From positions 65,973,159-66,037,158 of the forward strand of contig CM038467.1 in assembly GCA_021464415.1 (NCBI GenBank): 64,000 bases of DNA, written 5' to 3'. Source of the stretch: Lonicera japonica. Its lineage: Eukaryota > Streptophyta > Magnoliopsida > Dipsacales > Caprifoliaceae. A program made the position numbers and the translations under genes. Positions 47,494 to 58,465 of this stretch are shown in pieces. Position 1 is the stretch's first letter, and every line of letters begins with the position of its first letter. The notes beneath the pieces are model-generated. The model did no database searches and had not been told where the DNA came from. It saw only the letters and a program-made list of their open reading frames with translations.

Positions 47494-47615
47494 CTGACTA
47501 GTCTTTGAGAGTAATACTCAAGATCAAAAGCCACATGTCCAGTGAATAACGAAATCAAACATAAAGCAAACAACAACCCACACACCATTGATTTATACTT
47601 TTCAGTTTTGCGCAT
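47494..47615 (-). CDS. exon 1 of a putative host membrane-protein gene
   Basis: ATG at 47615, 122 bp, ending CTAGTCAG/GTACAG, a good donor. It encodes MRKTEKYKSMVCGLLFALCL, then ISLFTGHVAFDLEYYSQRLV: a basic N terminus and one hydrophobic helix (residues about 10-28), like a signal anchor. An in-frame ATG at 47630 would add five residues (MVVVV); the 47615 start was preferred because it begins the charged region. Phase 2 at the donor matches the exon at 39040-39136. Family not recognised. The rest of the gene must lie left, through an 8.4-kb intron. Confidence 0.5.
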
Positions 47616-47840
47616 TACAACAACAACCACACTCCCAATCCCCTCTCAACAATCTCATATTACATCCAACAAAATCAAAAACAAAAATGTATCTCTCTCA
47701 ATATCTTCAATGCTTCGATAAAGATGTGTGTTTTTACAGCAAAAACCCTAATTGCAACGTCGATAGTTTTATTGAGAGAGAGATATGCCTTAGGCTTGGA
47801 TCGCGAAGGATTGAGATGTGAATATATATATAAATGTTTG
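47616..47840 (-). promoter_or_regulatory. promoter and 5' leader of the minus-strand gene
   Basis: On the minus strand a TATA-like tatatatatatt (about 47833-47821) lies about 210 bp before the ATG, preceded by a CT-rich (GA)n stretch at 47851-47868. This order of CT-rich tract, TATA and leader is common in plant promoters. Confidence 0.4.
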
Positions 47841-47974
47841 TACGATGAAGGAGAGAGAGAGAGGGGGCAGTAGCAAACAGCGCTAAAGAGGGAGGCCTGC
47901 ATAGAGGAGAGATGCCAGCGATTTCGAGAGGGAAAGCTGTGTACCGTGTAATTCTTGAATCTAGAGAGACGGAT

Positions 47975-48115
47975 GAATTGAATTCGGGGGAAAAGGAGAT
48001 ACTAACGTGTTCTTTTTTTTTCTTTATTTAACAAGGAATGCATCTGTTTGGTAATGAGAATAAGATATTTATCCCATAAGAATAACGTAAGGGAGTCCCT
48101 CTTAATAACTGGACT
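47975..48115 (-). repeat. dispersed repeat, inverted copy of 29220-29345
   Basis: Its reverse complement matches the stretch beginning at 29220. It lies about 350 bp upstream of the exon 1 ATG. It may be a small transposon or a copied promoter segment. Confidence 0.7.
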
Positions 48116-48749
48116 GTATATATATTAGCGAGTGCGCTATTATAAGTATATTTCTAAGAGATAAGCAATTTACATAAGTTTTTGTTGTGGCACAATGAAT
48201 ACTATGAACTCACCTCGTACTTGATTGCGCACCTCAATAGCATGTATCATTCTTAGCTAACTGTTTCACCGAAACAATTTAAAAAGTAGTATTTCACTTT
48301 TAATGAAAGCTAAACTAGTAGAGGATCAAATGAAATTTCTTAAAATTACCTCTGTTGGTTCGGCAACAATAAAATTAGTAGTAGTCTTGGTTTGACAACA
48401 AATACTCCTTTCATTTCACTTTACTGTAACAACATTAGTAGTGGTTCTGGAATGGCAGCAAATACACCTTTATATTTTAGTTCACCACCATTAGGTCTAA
48501 GGCTAATAGGCAAAACCTAAAGTGGGTGCAAAGCAAAGAAAATAATATTGGCACATATACAAAACAAAATAAATAAATAAAATTAAGATGTTATGTTCCT
48601 AAGTTACAAGAATGTACTTACAAAATACATCAGACCTATACAATAAATGTAGCTTTGAATGAGCGAAACTTAAAACATCCCTCCTTTTTTACTGATACCA
48701 AACTGTAAAAAACAATTGTCAACCCAATAAATATTAGCTAGTATATATA
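48116..48749. other. non-coding with a short duplication
   Basis: At 48365-48490 two related 60-bp units (aacaa..attagtagtggtyytgg...gcaacaaatac) stand in tandem. No gene is recognised. Confidence 0.4.
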
Positions 48750-48900
48750 GATTTTTTTTTAATGAAAAGGGAGGTGTAAGCCACTCACTTCTATTACAAA
48801 TAACAAAAAAAAAATCCTCCCCACTCTGGGTGATAAACCCGGAATCTCTCAGGTTTGGATGGGCGCCTTTACCGTTGTGCTAACCCACCGCTTAACCCAT
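48750..48900 (-). mobile_element. SINE-like tRNA-derived element
   Basis: On the minus strand GGGTTAGCACAACGG resembles a Pol III A box, and about 35 nt on GAGATTCCGGGTTTATCACCC resembles a B box region. T-rich and A-rich ends suggest a retroposed tail. The tRNA identity is unclear and no target duplication was resolved. Confidence 0.4.
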
Positions 48901-51239
48901 AGAAACTAGTGAAAAAAAGAAAGAATGAAAGAAAGAATAGAACTAAAGTCTATATTAAAACTTATCAGCCCAATAGTGCTTAAAAAAATTCATTTGGGTA
49001 CTTTTACCAAAAACTTAGAGGGCCTAAACTTTAGAGAATATAAATACAAAGATTTACAGTCATGAAACCAAGCATTCAAATAATATAGAACCAACAGGAA
49101 ATAGTAGTAAGGAATAACTATCATTTTGGAAAAGATATGCAAAAAGAGAACTTACCATGTTTTCAAAATTTATATATTCCCTTTGTTAGAAGATTAAGAG
49201 CCCCCCTTGTACTTCAATTTAATTTAATTTTTTTTAAAAACACTAACTTCAAATTAATTTATGGTTAAGAATACGAATTAGTTTCAATTATGTGATTTGA
49301 TATAAGATTATAATAATATTTCAAAAAAGAATTATGACTCTTAATTGCTTGCTTAATTTGAGATGACCCCAAAAGAAAAGTAATATCTGTTAATTTGACA
49401 TAGGTATGGATTTTTGGTCTTTTATTCAATCAATATTGAGCACCTCATGTAAGTAGGATTATATTAATAAACAGCTAACCAGACTCCTACACTCCACACG
49501 TAATCCACTTCACCTACTAAATAAAACCCTAAAATTGATTTAACCAACGAAATGTGTTCCAAATTCACAATTGAAAAAAAAAATTATTCCTTTAATTTGA
49601 CGCCTGGACTTTTTTATTCTAAGTGAATCTTGGCAATAGTATAATTTAGCATTCCCAAGTTATTAGAAAGTGGCTACGATTTTAATTGACTAATAGCAAT
49701 TTCAATGGAAATATCAATTGAAGCAAAACCATAGGGTTTCAACATACCAAAGCAATTTCAAGAGATTCAACAAACCTAGTTCTGGTATTGTCTTCATTGA
49801 ACAATTTACTCGTAGCCTCACAACTCTGGACAATAGAAGAGATCTCAAAAATGCGGCAATGAGAACGAGCAAGAGGGATTTTGTGCGTATTGTTTTAGAA
49901 AAGGCAAGGCTTTTGTCGTATTGTGGATTTAAGTTTAAAGAGATTTTTTTCCTTTTTCTTTTTCCTGTTTTGGAAAGGGTGATTTTAAATATACCCACCA
50001 TATTATGCTTCTCACCCTTGGTAAAATCGTAATTATTAGAAAAGCCAAAAACTTCACTCCCAATCTTAAACTTGCAACTAACCCCAATATTTTTTTACCA
50101 ACATAATTTTTTTGATGTCACTACTATTTTAATCAATAATTAATCCCACCATCATTCTTTCCATCATTTATGAACTAGCTAAACCTAGTAATATAATCAC
50201 ATCTCCATTTTCCAATGTCCGTTTCACTATCGTCATTCTTTGAATCATGTTAATTAATTGATATTCAATTTAATTGGCTATGGTCGAGCAATCGTTAATT
50301 TCAAATGCTAATTCACTCCCTTTGAATCAATGAGTTCGATTTTCCTATTATAATGTGATTTTAATCTAGAAATCTATTAGGCTCTATATATATGCTTCTT
50401 CATGTTTGCAGTACTACCAAAAATCGAATCTTAAGTATTAATTATGAGTGATTTGATTTCTACCTACTTAATAAATTTTGTCATCCAACTACAAAAAAAT
50501 TAATTTTAATTTGGGGTGTTCATTGAACTGACAAATCCAAATCAACATTTTTGGTTGGATTACCTTTTTTAATCAATAGGTTAAATGGATAACAAATTTT
50601 TTCGATTCAATTCGAGATCGACCCATAAACAAACTGAATTGACCTAAAAATGAAAATGAATTAGAACCGACTGGATAAAATGTTACAACTACACATATTT
50701 TTCAGAACTTCGTATCGAAGTAACAGAAAAAAAGGATTTCCTACTATCAATCACATATATATACATTGATTAACACACAGCCAGTTATAATTAATTTACT
50801 TTGAATGTGTATTAGTGTGTATATGTGTTTTTTTTCCATTAACTTTTGAGGGATTATTTTTTTTGTGTATTAAAGTTTTATATTTATATCTTGGTTGACT
50901 AATTACATAATTATTGTGAATGTAAATTATGAATTTGTTTTTTTGTTAAATAATTTTTCATAAATATTTTACTTAGCAAAAGAACTTTTGTCGCTAAAAG
51001 TTTCTCCTAGATAGTCATATAGGTTTCAATAAACGCACCCCACCTAGTGGGTGAGTTTAAAGTTTTTCACAAAATCTAGTGGGGTGAAAAGAAAGTTTTC
51101 TCAAACTAGGGTGAGAAGCATAATTATGTGGGTGTGTTTAAAATTACCCTTTGGAGATAGAGAGAGGGATTAATTTATGCCTTATTTAAAGTTTCTAAAA
51201 CTTAAAATTGAAAAGAAGCTGCCCAATTTTAGGCTGAAA
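48901..51239. other. no gene seen
   Basis: AT-rich. Overlapping ORFs at 49714-50032 on both strands are about 95-104 codons without motifs. No element ends are recognised. Confidence 0.4.
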
Positions 51240-51475
51240 AATTATCCATAGTTATGTCGGCTGCAATTTATATGTACTTAAGTCGGTTAAAAGCCGTCAC
51301 ACATTTATGTACTTATTTTAATCAGAAAGACGTGTGACATAAAAATTACAAATAACTAAAAAGCATAAAAAAAAGGGATACATGTAAAAAATTTACGTCA
51401 ATTACATAATGACTGTCATAAGTTAAAACTTAAAAGTGATAAAAAAACATTTTTTCTATTGGTGTCTATGGTTCA
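51240..51475. mobile_element. possible CACTA-like end
   Basis: The right tip reads ...cattttttctattggtg (reverse CACCAATAGAAAAAATG). Several gtcacac/gtgtgac and tgacgt/acgtca-type motifs stand in both orientations to its left. No partner end was found. Confidence 0.3.
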
Positions 51476-51630
51476 CGTACCTCTAGGGGTTAATAATCTA
51501 GAATAATCATTTTCGGTCATTACGGTTCGTCATGCTAATATAAACTTCTCTCCCATAATATGGATCAACATCGTATAGTCTATACCAATGCAATCCCACG
51601 GCTAATTCATATATATAAGGGAATTTTGAT

Positions 51631-51917
51631 AACTCTAAGTCAAGTATTTATAATTTTCACTTCAATTATGGTTCATTATGAATTCCATACTTGGCTACTA
51701 ATAAGTACGATCTCAAGGGAAACCACAAGTGCTACACATGTAGGTATCCACCCATTATCTAATGCTACGCATGTAGATAACTCTAAGTCAAGTATTTATA
51801 ATTTTCACTTCAATTATGGTTCATTATGAATTCCATACTTGGCTACTAATAGGTACGATCTCAAAAGAAACCACAACTGCTACGCATGTAGGTATTCACC
51901 CATTATGCCTAAGGCCA
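51631..51917. repeat. 148-bp tandem duplication
   Basis: aactctaagtcaagtattta starts at 51631 and again at 51779. The two copies are nearly identical by eye, with a few substitutions such as tacacatg/tacgcatg. Confidence 0.9.
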
Positions 51918-51940
51918 ACAATGATCTCATTATAATATTA

Positions 51941-52447
51941 GGCCTCATTTGATTCGGGTATTAAAATGTTGGATGGGATTATTAATACCACTTTTTTATA
52001 ATACCTTATTTAGGTCGCACAAATGTACTGGGATTATTAATACCGGTACTAACTTAATACCACTCTTTGCGGTATAATTTAATACCAGGAGGGGGGTTAG
52101 TATTGTTTATCCCGGATTAAGAAAAATAAACCATATATTTTCAAAAATGCCACTACTACCCTTACCCCTACCCCGATCTCGACCCCCCCCCCCCCCGGCC
52201 GCCGTCACCACTACCACCTACTATTATTATTATTATTATTATTACTTTTTTTATTCCAAAATATAATCATGTATACGAGTTACAGAACCAAACGTGGTAT
52301 TAACATAAGCATGGGATATCCCATTATTAATACTGCATGAATCAAACAGGGTATTGGTATTAAATTAATACCAGGATTAATAGTCCAATACTATTAATAC
52401 TGGTATTATTAATCCCACTTACCCTAATACCTGAATCAAACGAGGCC
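51941..52447. mobile_element. PIF/Harbinger (Tourist-like) MITE
   Basis: The TIRs GGCCTCATTTGATTCGGGTA and, reverse complemented, GGCCTCGTTTGATTCAGGTA differ at two positions. TTA stands directly outside both ends (51938-51940, 52448-52450), the target duplication of this superfamily. The 507-bp interior has many attaataccac/ggtattaat motifs, a C tract near 52186 and a (TTA) run near 52222. No coding capacity. Confidence 0.8.
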
Positions 52448-52450
52448 TTA

Positions 52451-53277
52451 GTATATTAGCGCCAAGCCATTATATTGAATGAGTTTACCACTTTAATTAT
52501 TAATCTTTTATGTTCATTATGATATGTTCCAATTGCCTATCCACGTGTAGGTGTGTATACGTAATTTGACATAGTCCAACATAGTGATATGGTAATCAAT
52601 ATAATAATAGAGACTACATATATGATAAGGTAATGACAAGAACAAAATAAAAAGCGCATAAGCACTAATTTGTCATATCTCTAGTATAGTGCCCCAGTTC
52701 CCCCCCCCCTGGCGGTATGACTAGGCCTAGAGAAACGGTTCCTAAAGGACCCCAAGCTCTAAATTAATCATTTCTCCTTAAAGTGAAGGAGTCGCTCAGA
52801 GACTTGGTCCTAACAAGTAAGCCATTTTGAGCACACCCACATAGGTCATTTTCCCGAGGATTACTCTCCAAATAGTTAACTAGTAGGACATCTATACAAG
52901 CCGACTTCGTCACTAAGACGGAACTACAATCGAAGACCTACATCCTGTAAAGTGAGTACTCAATTGTAGTGCTACTACTTTTTGAAATATACGATCCCGT
53001 TGGTAAAGCCATATGGAACTACTTCGCTAACTGGGGAAGCTCATAAGCCCGGGACTTTTGAACTATTCCTCACTCATAGGAAGGCAAAATCTCTCGAGTG
53101 GGCTCTCATTCTTAGGATTTCAACCACTAGGTGGAGTCACCTTTTATTTTTCCATGCACAGTTTAAGGACTTTCATCTAAGGATCGCAGTCCTATACAGA
53201 GCCACATTGTATCGTGAATGTGCTCACAACCAGCCCATATATGTGATCACATCAACAATGTATAATAACAATCATCA

Positions 53278-53309
<32 letters not shown>

Positions 53310-56249
53310 ATAAAGCCCACACAACAAATCACACATGTAATAAACATATCTAGCTCATATACCAGGATATCAAAGTAAACCGTAATCGTAATCTCATTGT
53401 TACACAGTTATTCACGCTTATGGCAATTTGTGTACTATCAATCACTTACTCTTTAAAGCATATGTTATGAATATCATTAAGGCCTACAAGTGTTTTCTAT
53501 GTATAAATATCATTCTAACATATTGAAGTGTATTTTTCCCACCTATTCGGTGTAATTACAATACACTAATTTCCCATAATTATTATTATGGCAGACTGCA
53601 CCCTCTTTATTTGGATTATAACACGTTTATGGTATATCTCCAGCGTATTAGGTACAATCCATTATCTCAAGTATGCATATACACTAGTGAATTTAAAACT
53701 AGTTAAGGCTAATTTATGTATTTGGGGATTTTTAGCTAAAACTTTATATATAGCCATGCATGTGTATCTACTTAATTGATCATGTATATTAAGTGATTCT
53801 AAGGCATAACCCATCATCAATTAAACGTTTATCTACTCAAACTCATATGCATGCAATCAAACCCTAAGTTTTGTAAAAAATCCCCAATTTGTATCAAAAC
53901 ACTACATGTAACACATAATTGTTAAGAAAACACGTTTAATACTATTATTCCCACCTCTATTGAAGCTTTAAACCAAGATTAAAGTGTTAGATCAAAGTGA
54001 CGATGGCTGGACCAGCTCTCCTACAAGCTCTTATAAGTTTCAATGAAGGAATGAAACTGAAGAAGATGATGAATATGTACAAATCTTGAATAAATTAGTA
54101 AAATTCCTCACAAGTCCTTATAAAACTCCTATAATCTCCATATATGAGCTCTCAAGTGTGTTTGGGGATGGAATGCCCGAAATGGTGGTGTATTGAATAT
54201 TAAATGGGGTGTAAATAAGGTCAAAGCACTCAAAGATATCAATTTTGACCAAAATGAAGCTTGGTAGTCGAGTACCCGAAGTAGGATGTAGTTGACTACA
54301 TTGTCCTGTAGGCTATTTGGCCATAAACTTAGATTGGCGCCCATTTTTGGCCATCAAGAGTGATAATTAAGTCTCGGCCAAAACATGAAAGTTATAGATA
54401 ATTGAATTAAATTTCCAATGGAGCAAACGGAGAATCGTTTGGACATTAAATGAAGAAGTTGTTCCCAAAATACTATAGATGTGTCAAAAATCCAAAGAAC
54501 TTATGATAGGGCTTGATTTTTGCTAACTCTTCCAACTCAATCCAATGCCTTGGGAAACTCTTGGGACAAATAAGAGGAGTATAAATATTTGTAAATGACA
54601 ATATATTAGGCTACGATACAAAGGTTACGGTTCTGAAACGAACAAAGGGGTTTCAAAGTTCAAAAACCTCAATTGTTGCTTTTAGCGCGACAAATTTTGC
54701 TACGGCTACCCAATCTACGTTCCGAGTCTACGCATATGTGTAATATAACTAATGTAACTTGGGAGAAGTTTTGGACCCATCAAAATGCACCAAAAATTAA
54801 AAATGACCGGCCGAAGCAAGAATTAGCTTAAGCACGATTAAGGAATGTGATTAGCACCAAATTAATGAGTGGTGTATTACACCATGTGTAATTAAAGCCC
54901 TTAAAGCAGTATAGCCCCAGCCTTATTAAGACAAAGGAAGGCAACTTATAAATGGAGATGCCAACCATAACAATAAAGTGGCCATGCATAGTGCCGAAAT
55001 ATTTTCTTTTTCTCTTATATTTTCTTCAATTTTTCTTTTTTTTTCCTTTTGTTTATTCAAGATTTGAAGTTGGAGCTTAAATTTTATTACTTAATTAATT
55101 CCATCCCAAGTAAGTTTTATTTTATTTATTATTTAATTTTCTACATGCTAGCGTAAATTTGTGTTAGGGTTAGGATCAATTTCAATTGATTCCATTGCAC
55201 GTGTTTATGCCAATTGGCTCTACCAATTTAATGCATAAATGTTAAAAACAAATCTTCCTATTACATGCCTATTTTAATTTATAAAAATAAAGTTGGATTA
55301 TCATTATTTTTTGTTGGATTCACCTTATACTTTGTTGAGAACAGATATAGTGTGTGTTTTGACGGATATAATGAGTGTTTTGACTTTATACATAAGTTTG
55401 GTTGTGGAATAATTATATTGAATTTTATAAATTAATTAAACTTGAATGATTTTGTTTTCCGCAAATAATAGAGTCGAGAGACCAAATTATTGCAAAACAA
55501 AAGTAGAGTTTACCCATATGAATACTTAGGAAAATGATATTAAACATATGACTCAGAAACCCTAGTCAATTAATTCATTAATTTTTTTATCTTGCTTAAT
55601 ATTATTTAATTTACTTTCATTACTTTGCTTTGCTTTGTTTTACTTATTTTCTTTTGTTTTATCCCACCATTTTTTTTTTCTAGATTAGGAGTTTAATGAA
55701 AAATTAGCAAGGTAATTGTAAAACATACTATTTGAGTCTCTGTGGGATCGACTTTTCTTGCACGCTTTATTATCAGCCTATATGTGCGCTTGCTAGTATT
55801 AAAATTTATCATAACATCAGGAGTTGTGGAAAAGATCCTAGAGGTAGACATCGGAGGAGCCGAGACAAGTGAGCCATTGCCAAATCGTGCAAATGAGTCA
55901 ACTAATGCTACAGTTAGAGTTTGAAGACCAAATCAACACTTGCGTGATTCAAGTTTGTAAATTTGAGTTCAAGTCTTTGTAAACATTTTGTTTGTAGTGG
56001 ATTATTGTCGGTTGTTCTGATGATTAGTTGTACACAATTACAAAAACCTTGTTACATCTGGTGTTGTGCAATTGTTTTATTGCTTTGATATTATTGCTGC
56101 GATATACTAGAAAAGAAATCACTTTGTTAATTAAAATTTTAATGGACTTAGGTTTAAGCTATTGATTCACATTCAATCCACTGCAAATCAGTTTTCAAAA
56201 TCAAAACTACAAATAATTGGCCTAGGCAAGAAACTTTCAAATTGCAAGG
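52451..56249. other. no gene seen; simple repeats
   Basis: It contains a (TA)n(TG)n microsatellite at about 53279-53309 and a C-run at 52702. gtctctgtgggatcgac at about 55736 is a phrase seen near the ends of some plant retroelement LTRs. No ORF has recognisable motifs. Confidence 0.4.
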
Positions 56250-56254
56250 ATTCT

Positions 56255-57306
56255 TGTGACATCTTGTATTTTAATATTAATAAAAGCTATATATATATAT
56301 ATATATTAAGTATATACACGAAAATGGGCCATGTGAGAGGTGGTGTATAAATTTTATAGAGTATTTTTTTATAGCATGTAAAGTGACAAGTTATTAGAAT
56401 AACAAAAAGGGGGAGTCACTATTTTAATGGTTACGTGGCCACCAATGGTATAAATGGGTCATATTTCAATGTATATATCTTTCACTTTGGTGGTTTTATA
56501 TTGTTGTTGTGGTAAAGTTTGGCAGAGGAATAGAAATGGAGAGAGAGCCGTGGGTTTAAGCATGGGAGGCGCTAGACTTATTGGAAAATTATGGTGTTAT
56601 TTTATGGTGCAATTTTTGAGATAAAGGGCTGTACCTAACGCGCATCTAAATCTCTAGAGTGTTCATTTGTTGTCCTGTACATTGTATTCTTCTTGAATTC
56701 ATTATGTTGATTAAATTTGGTGTATTTATTTGGCATTAATTGGTGTTATTTATTGATGTTGACTAAATTATGCTGAAACCAATTGGTGCATGGTTAAGGT
56801 TACTCGTCAATCAGTCTTAATAAGCCAATCGTGTAAGGCTTGGAGATAAGCTTCGACGTGGTGAGGTGGGTGAGGCGGGCATTTTTTAACATGTTACCGA
56901 GAGGGACCCATGTATGAGGTCAGTTGATGATTTGTTGAATTTTCGATATTGTTGAATTACCAAAATTGTTGTTTTGAATATTTTATTATTGATAAAATAT
57001 TATGTTGAGATACTTTTCACTCCTGTGTGTTATGTACTGCCCCCTTTCCTTTTTTATGGCGCAAGTAACTCGAGATGGAGTCGATTTTGACTAGCGAGTC
57101 GAGTATAGTTTAGAATATTATTTTTATAGATGGTGGAGAGTGTTGTATTTTAATTGCGGTGTAGTTTATTATTTTTTATTGATTAGAGTAGAGATATGGA
57201 TCTATTGTAGAGATTGTATTTTTATAAATTACTTTGATATATAAATAAAGTTGAATTTTATTTTTATCGCGTTTTGAACCCAGTTGGATCGGGTTATGTT
57301 GTTACA
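56255..57306 (+). repeat. 5' LTR of the mini element
   Basis: It has a TATA-like ggtataaatggg near 56446 and ends ...GGTTATGTTGTTACA. By eye about nine of ten bases match the 3' copy, so the insertion is not recent. Confidence 0.85.
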
Positions 57307-57402
57307 ATTATGGTATTAAAGGTTAGGTTGTGGTACTCCTTCGATTGTGGTAGGACGTGTGATTTTAAATTTCAGGGATGAAATTTTTATAAAGGGGTAG
57401 AT

Positions 57403-58460
57403 TGTGACATCCTGTATTTTAATATTAATAAAAACTATATATATATATATATTTTAATTAAGTATATATATGGAAGTGGGCCATGTGAGAGGTGTTGTAT
57501 AAGTTTTATAAAATATTTTTTTTTAGCATGTAAGGTGGCAAGTTATTAGAATATCAAAAAGGAGGAGTCACCATTTTAATAGTTACGTGGCCACCAATGG
57601 TATAAATGGGTCCATTTCAATGTATATATCTTTCACTTTGGTGGCTTTATATTGTTGTTGTGGTAAAGCTTGGCAGAGGAATAGAAATGGAAAGAAAGCG
57701 GTGGGTTTAAGCATGGGAGGCACTAGACTTATTGAAAAATTATGGTGTTATTTTATGGTGTAATTTTTGAGGTAAGGAGTTGTACCTAACGCGCATCTAA
57801 ATCTCTAGAGTGTTCATTTGCTCTCTTGTATGTTGTATTCTTCTTGAATTCATTATGTTGATTAAATTCGGTGTATTTATTTGGCCTCATTAATTGGTGT
57901 TATTTATTGATGTTGACTAAATTACGCTGGAACCAACTGGTGCATGGTTAAGTTTATTCGCCAATCAGTCCTAATAAACCAGTCGTGTAAGCCTTGGAGA
58001 TAAGTTTCGACGTGGTGAGATGGGTGGACCGGGCAGTTTTTAACATGTTACAAAGAGGGACCTATGTATGAGGCCAGTTGATGATTGTTGCATTTTTGGT
58101 ATTGTTGAATTATCGAAATTGTTGTTTAGAATATTTTATTATTGATAAAATATTATGTTAAGATACTTTTCACTCATGTGTGTTATGTACTACCCCCTTT
58201 CATTTTTTTATGCCGCGAGTAACTCGAGACGGAGTCGGTTTTTGACTAGTGAGTTAGGTACATTTTAGAATATTATTTTTGTAGATGGTAGAGAGTGTTG
58301 TATTTTAATTGCAGTGTAGTTTATTATTTTTATTGATTAGAGGAGAGATATGGGTATATTGTAAAGATTGTATTTTTACAAATTACTTTGATATATAAAT
58401 AAAGTTGAACTTTATTTTTATCGCGTTTTAGACCCAGCCGGGTCGGGGCAGGTCGTTACA
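57403..58460 (+). repeat. 3' LTR of the mini element
   Basis: It starts TGTGACATCCTGTATTTT and ends GGGTCGGGGCAGGTCGTTACA minus its first base. This end keeps the GGGTCGGGGC consensus of chromovirus LTRs better than the 5' copy. Confidence 0.85.
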
Positions 58461-58465
58461 ATTCT

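Larger units (their letters stand above)
56255..58460 (+). mobile_element. complete mini LTR retrotransposon with 96-bp internal region
   Basis: Two LTRs (1052 and 1058 bp) begin TGTGACATC and end GTTACA. They flank only 96 bp that begin with a primer-binding site TGGTATTAAAGG (57311-, four nt after the LTR) and end with a purine tract aaaggggtagat directly before the second LTR. The host 5-mer ATTCT stands on both sides (56250-56254 and 58461-58465), a perfect target duplication. It cannot code for anything and must have moved with enzymes of a chromovirus-type Ty3/gypsy partner, or arose by internal deletion after insertion. Confidence 0.88.

Noticed and set aside
47675..47902. 75-codon minus ORF and 77-codon plus ORF around the promoter of the 47.6-kb gene
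   Set aside because: They cover the TATA/CT-rich leader and have no recognisable motif.
49714..50032. Overlapping ORFs of 95 and 104 codons on opposite strands
   Set aside because: No domain, no promoter signals, and both are explained by chance openness.
52982..53353. 123-codon ORF near the (TA)(TG) microsatellite
   Set aside because: It runs into the microsatellite and shows no family motif.
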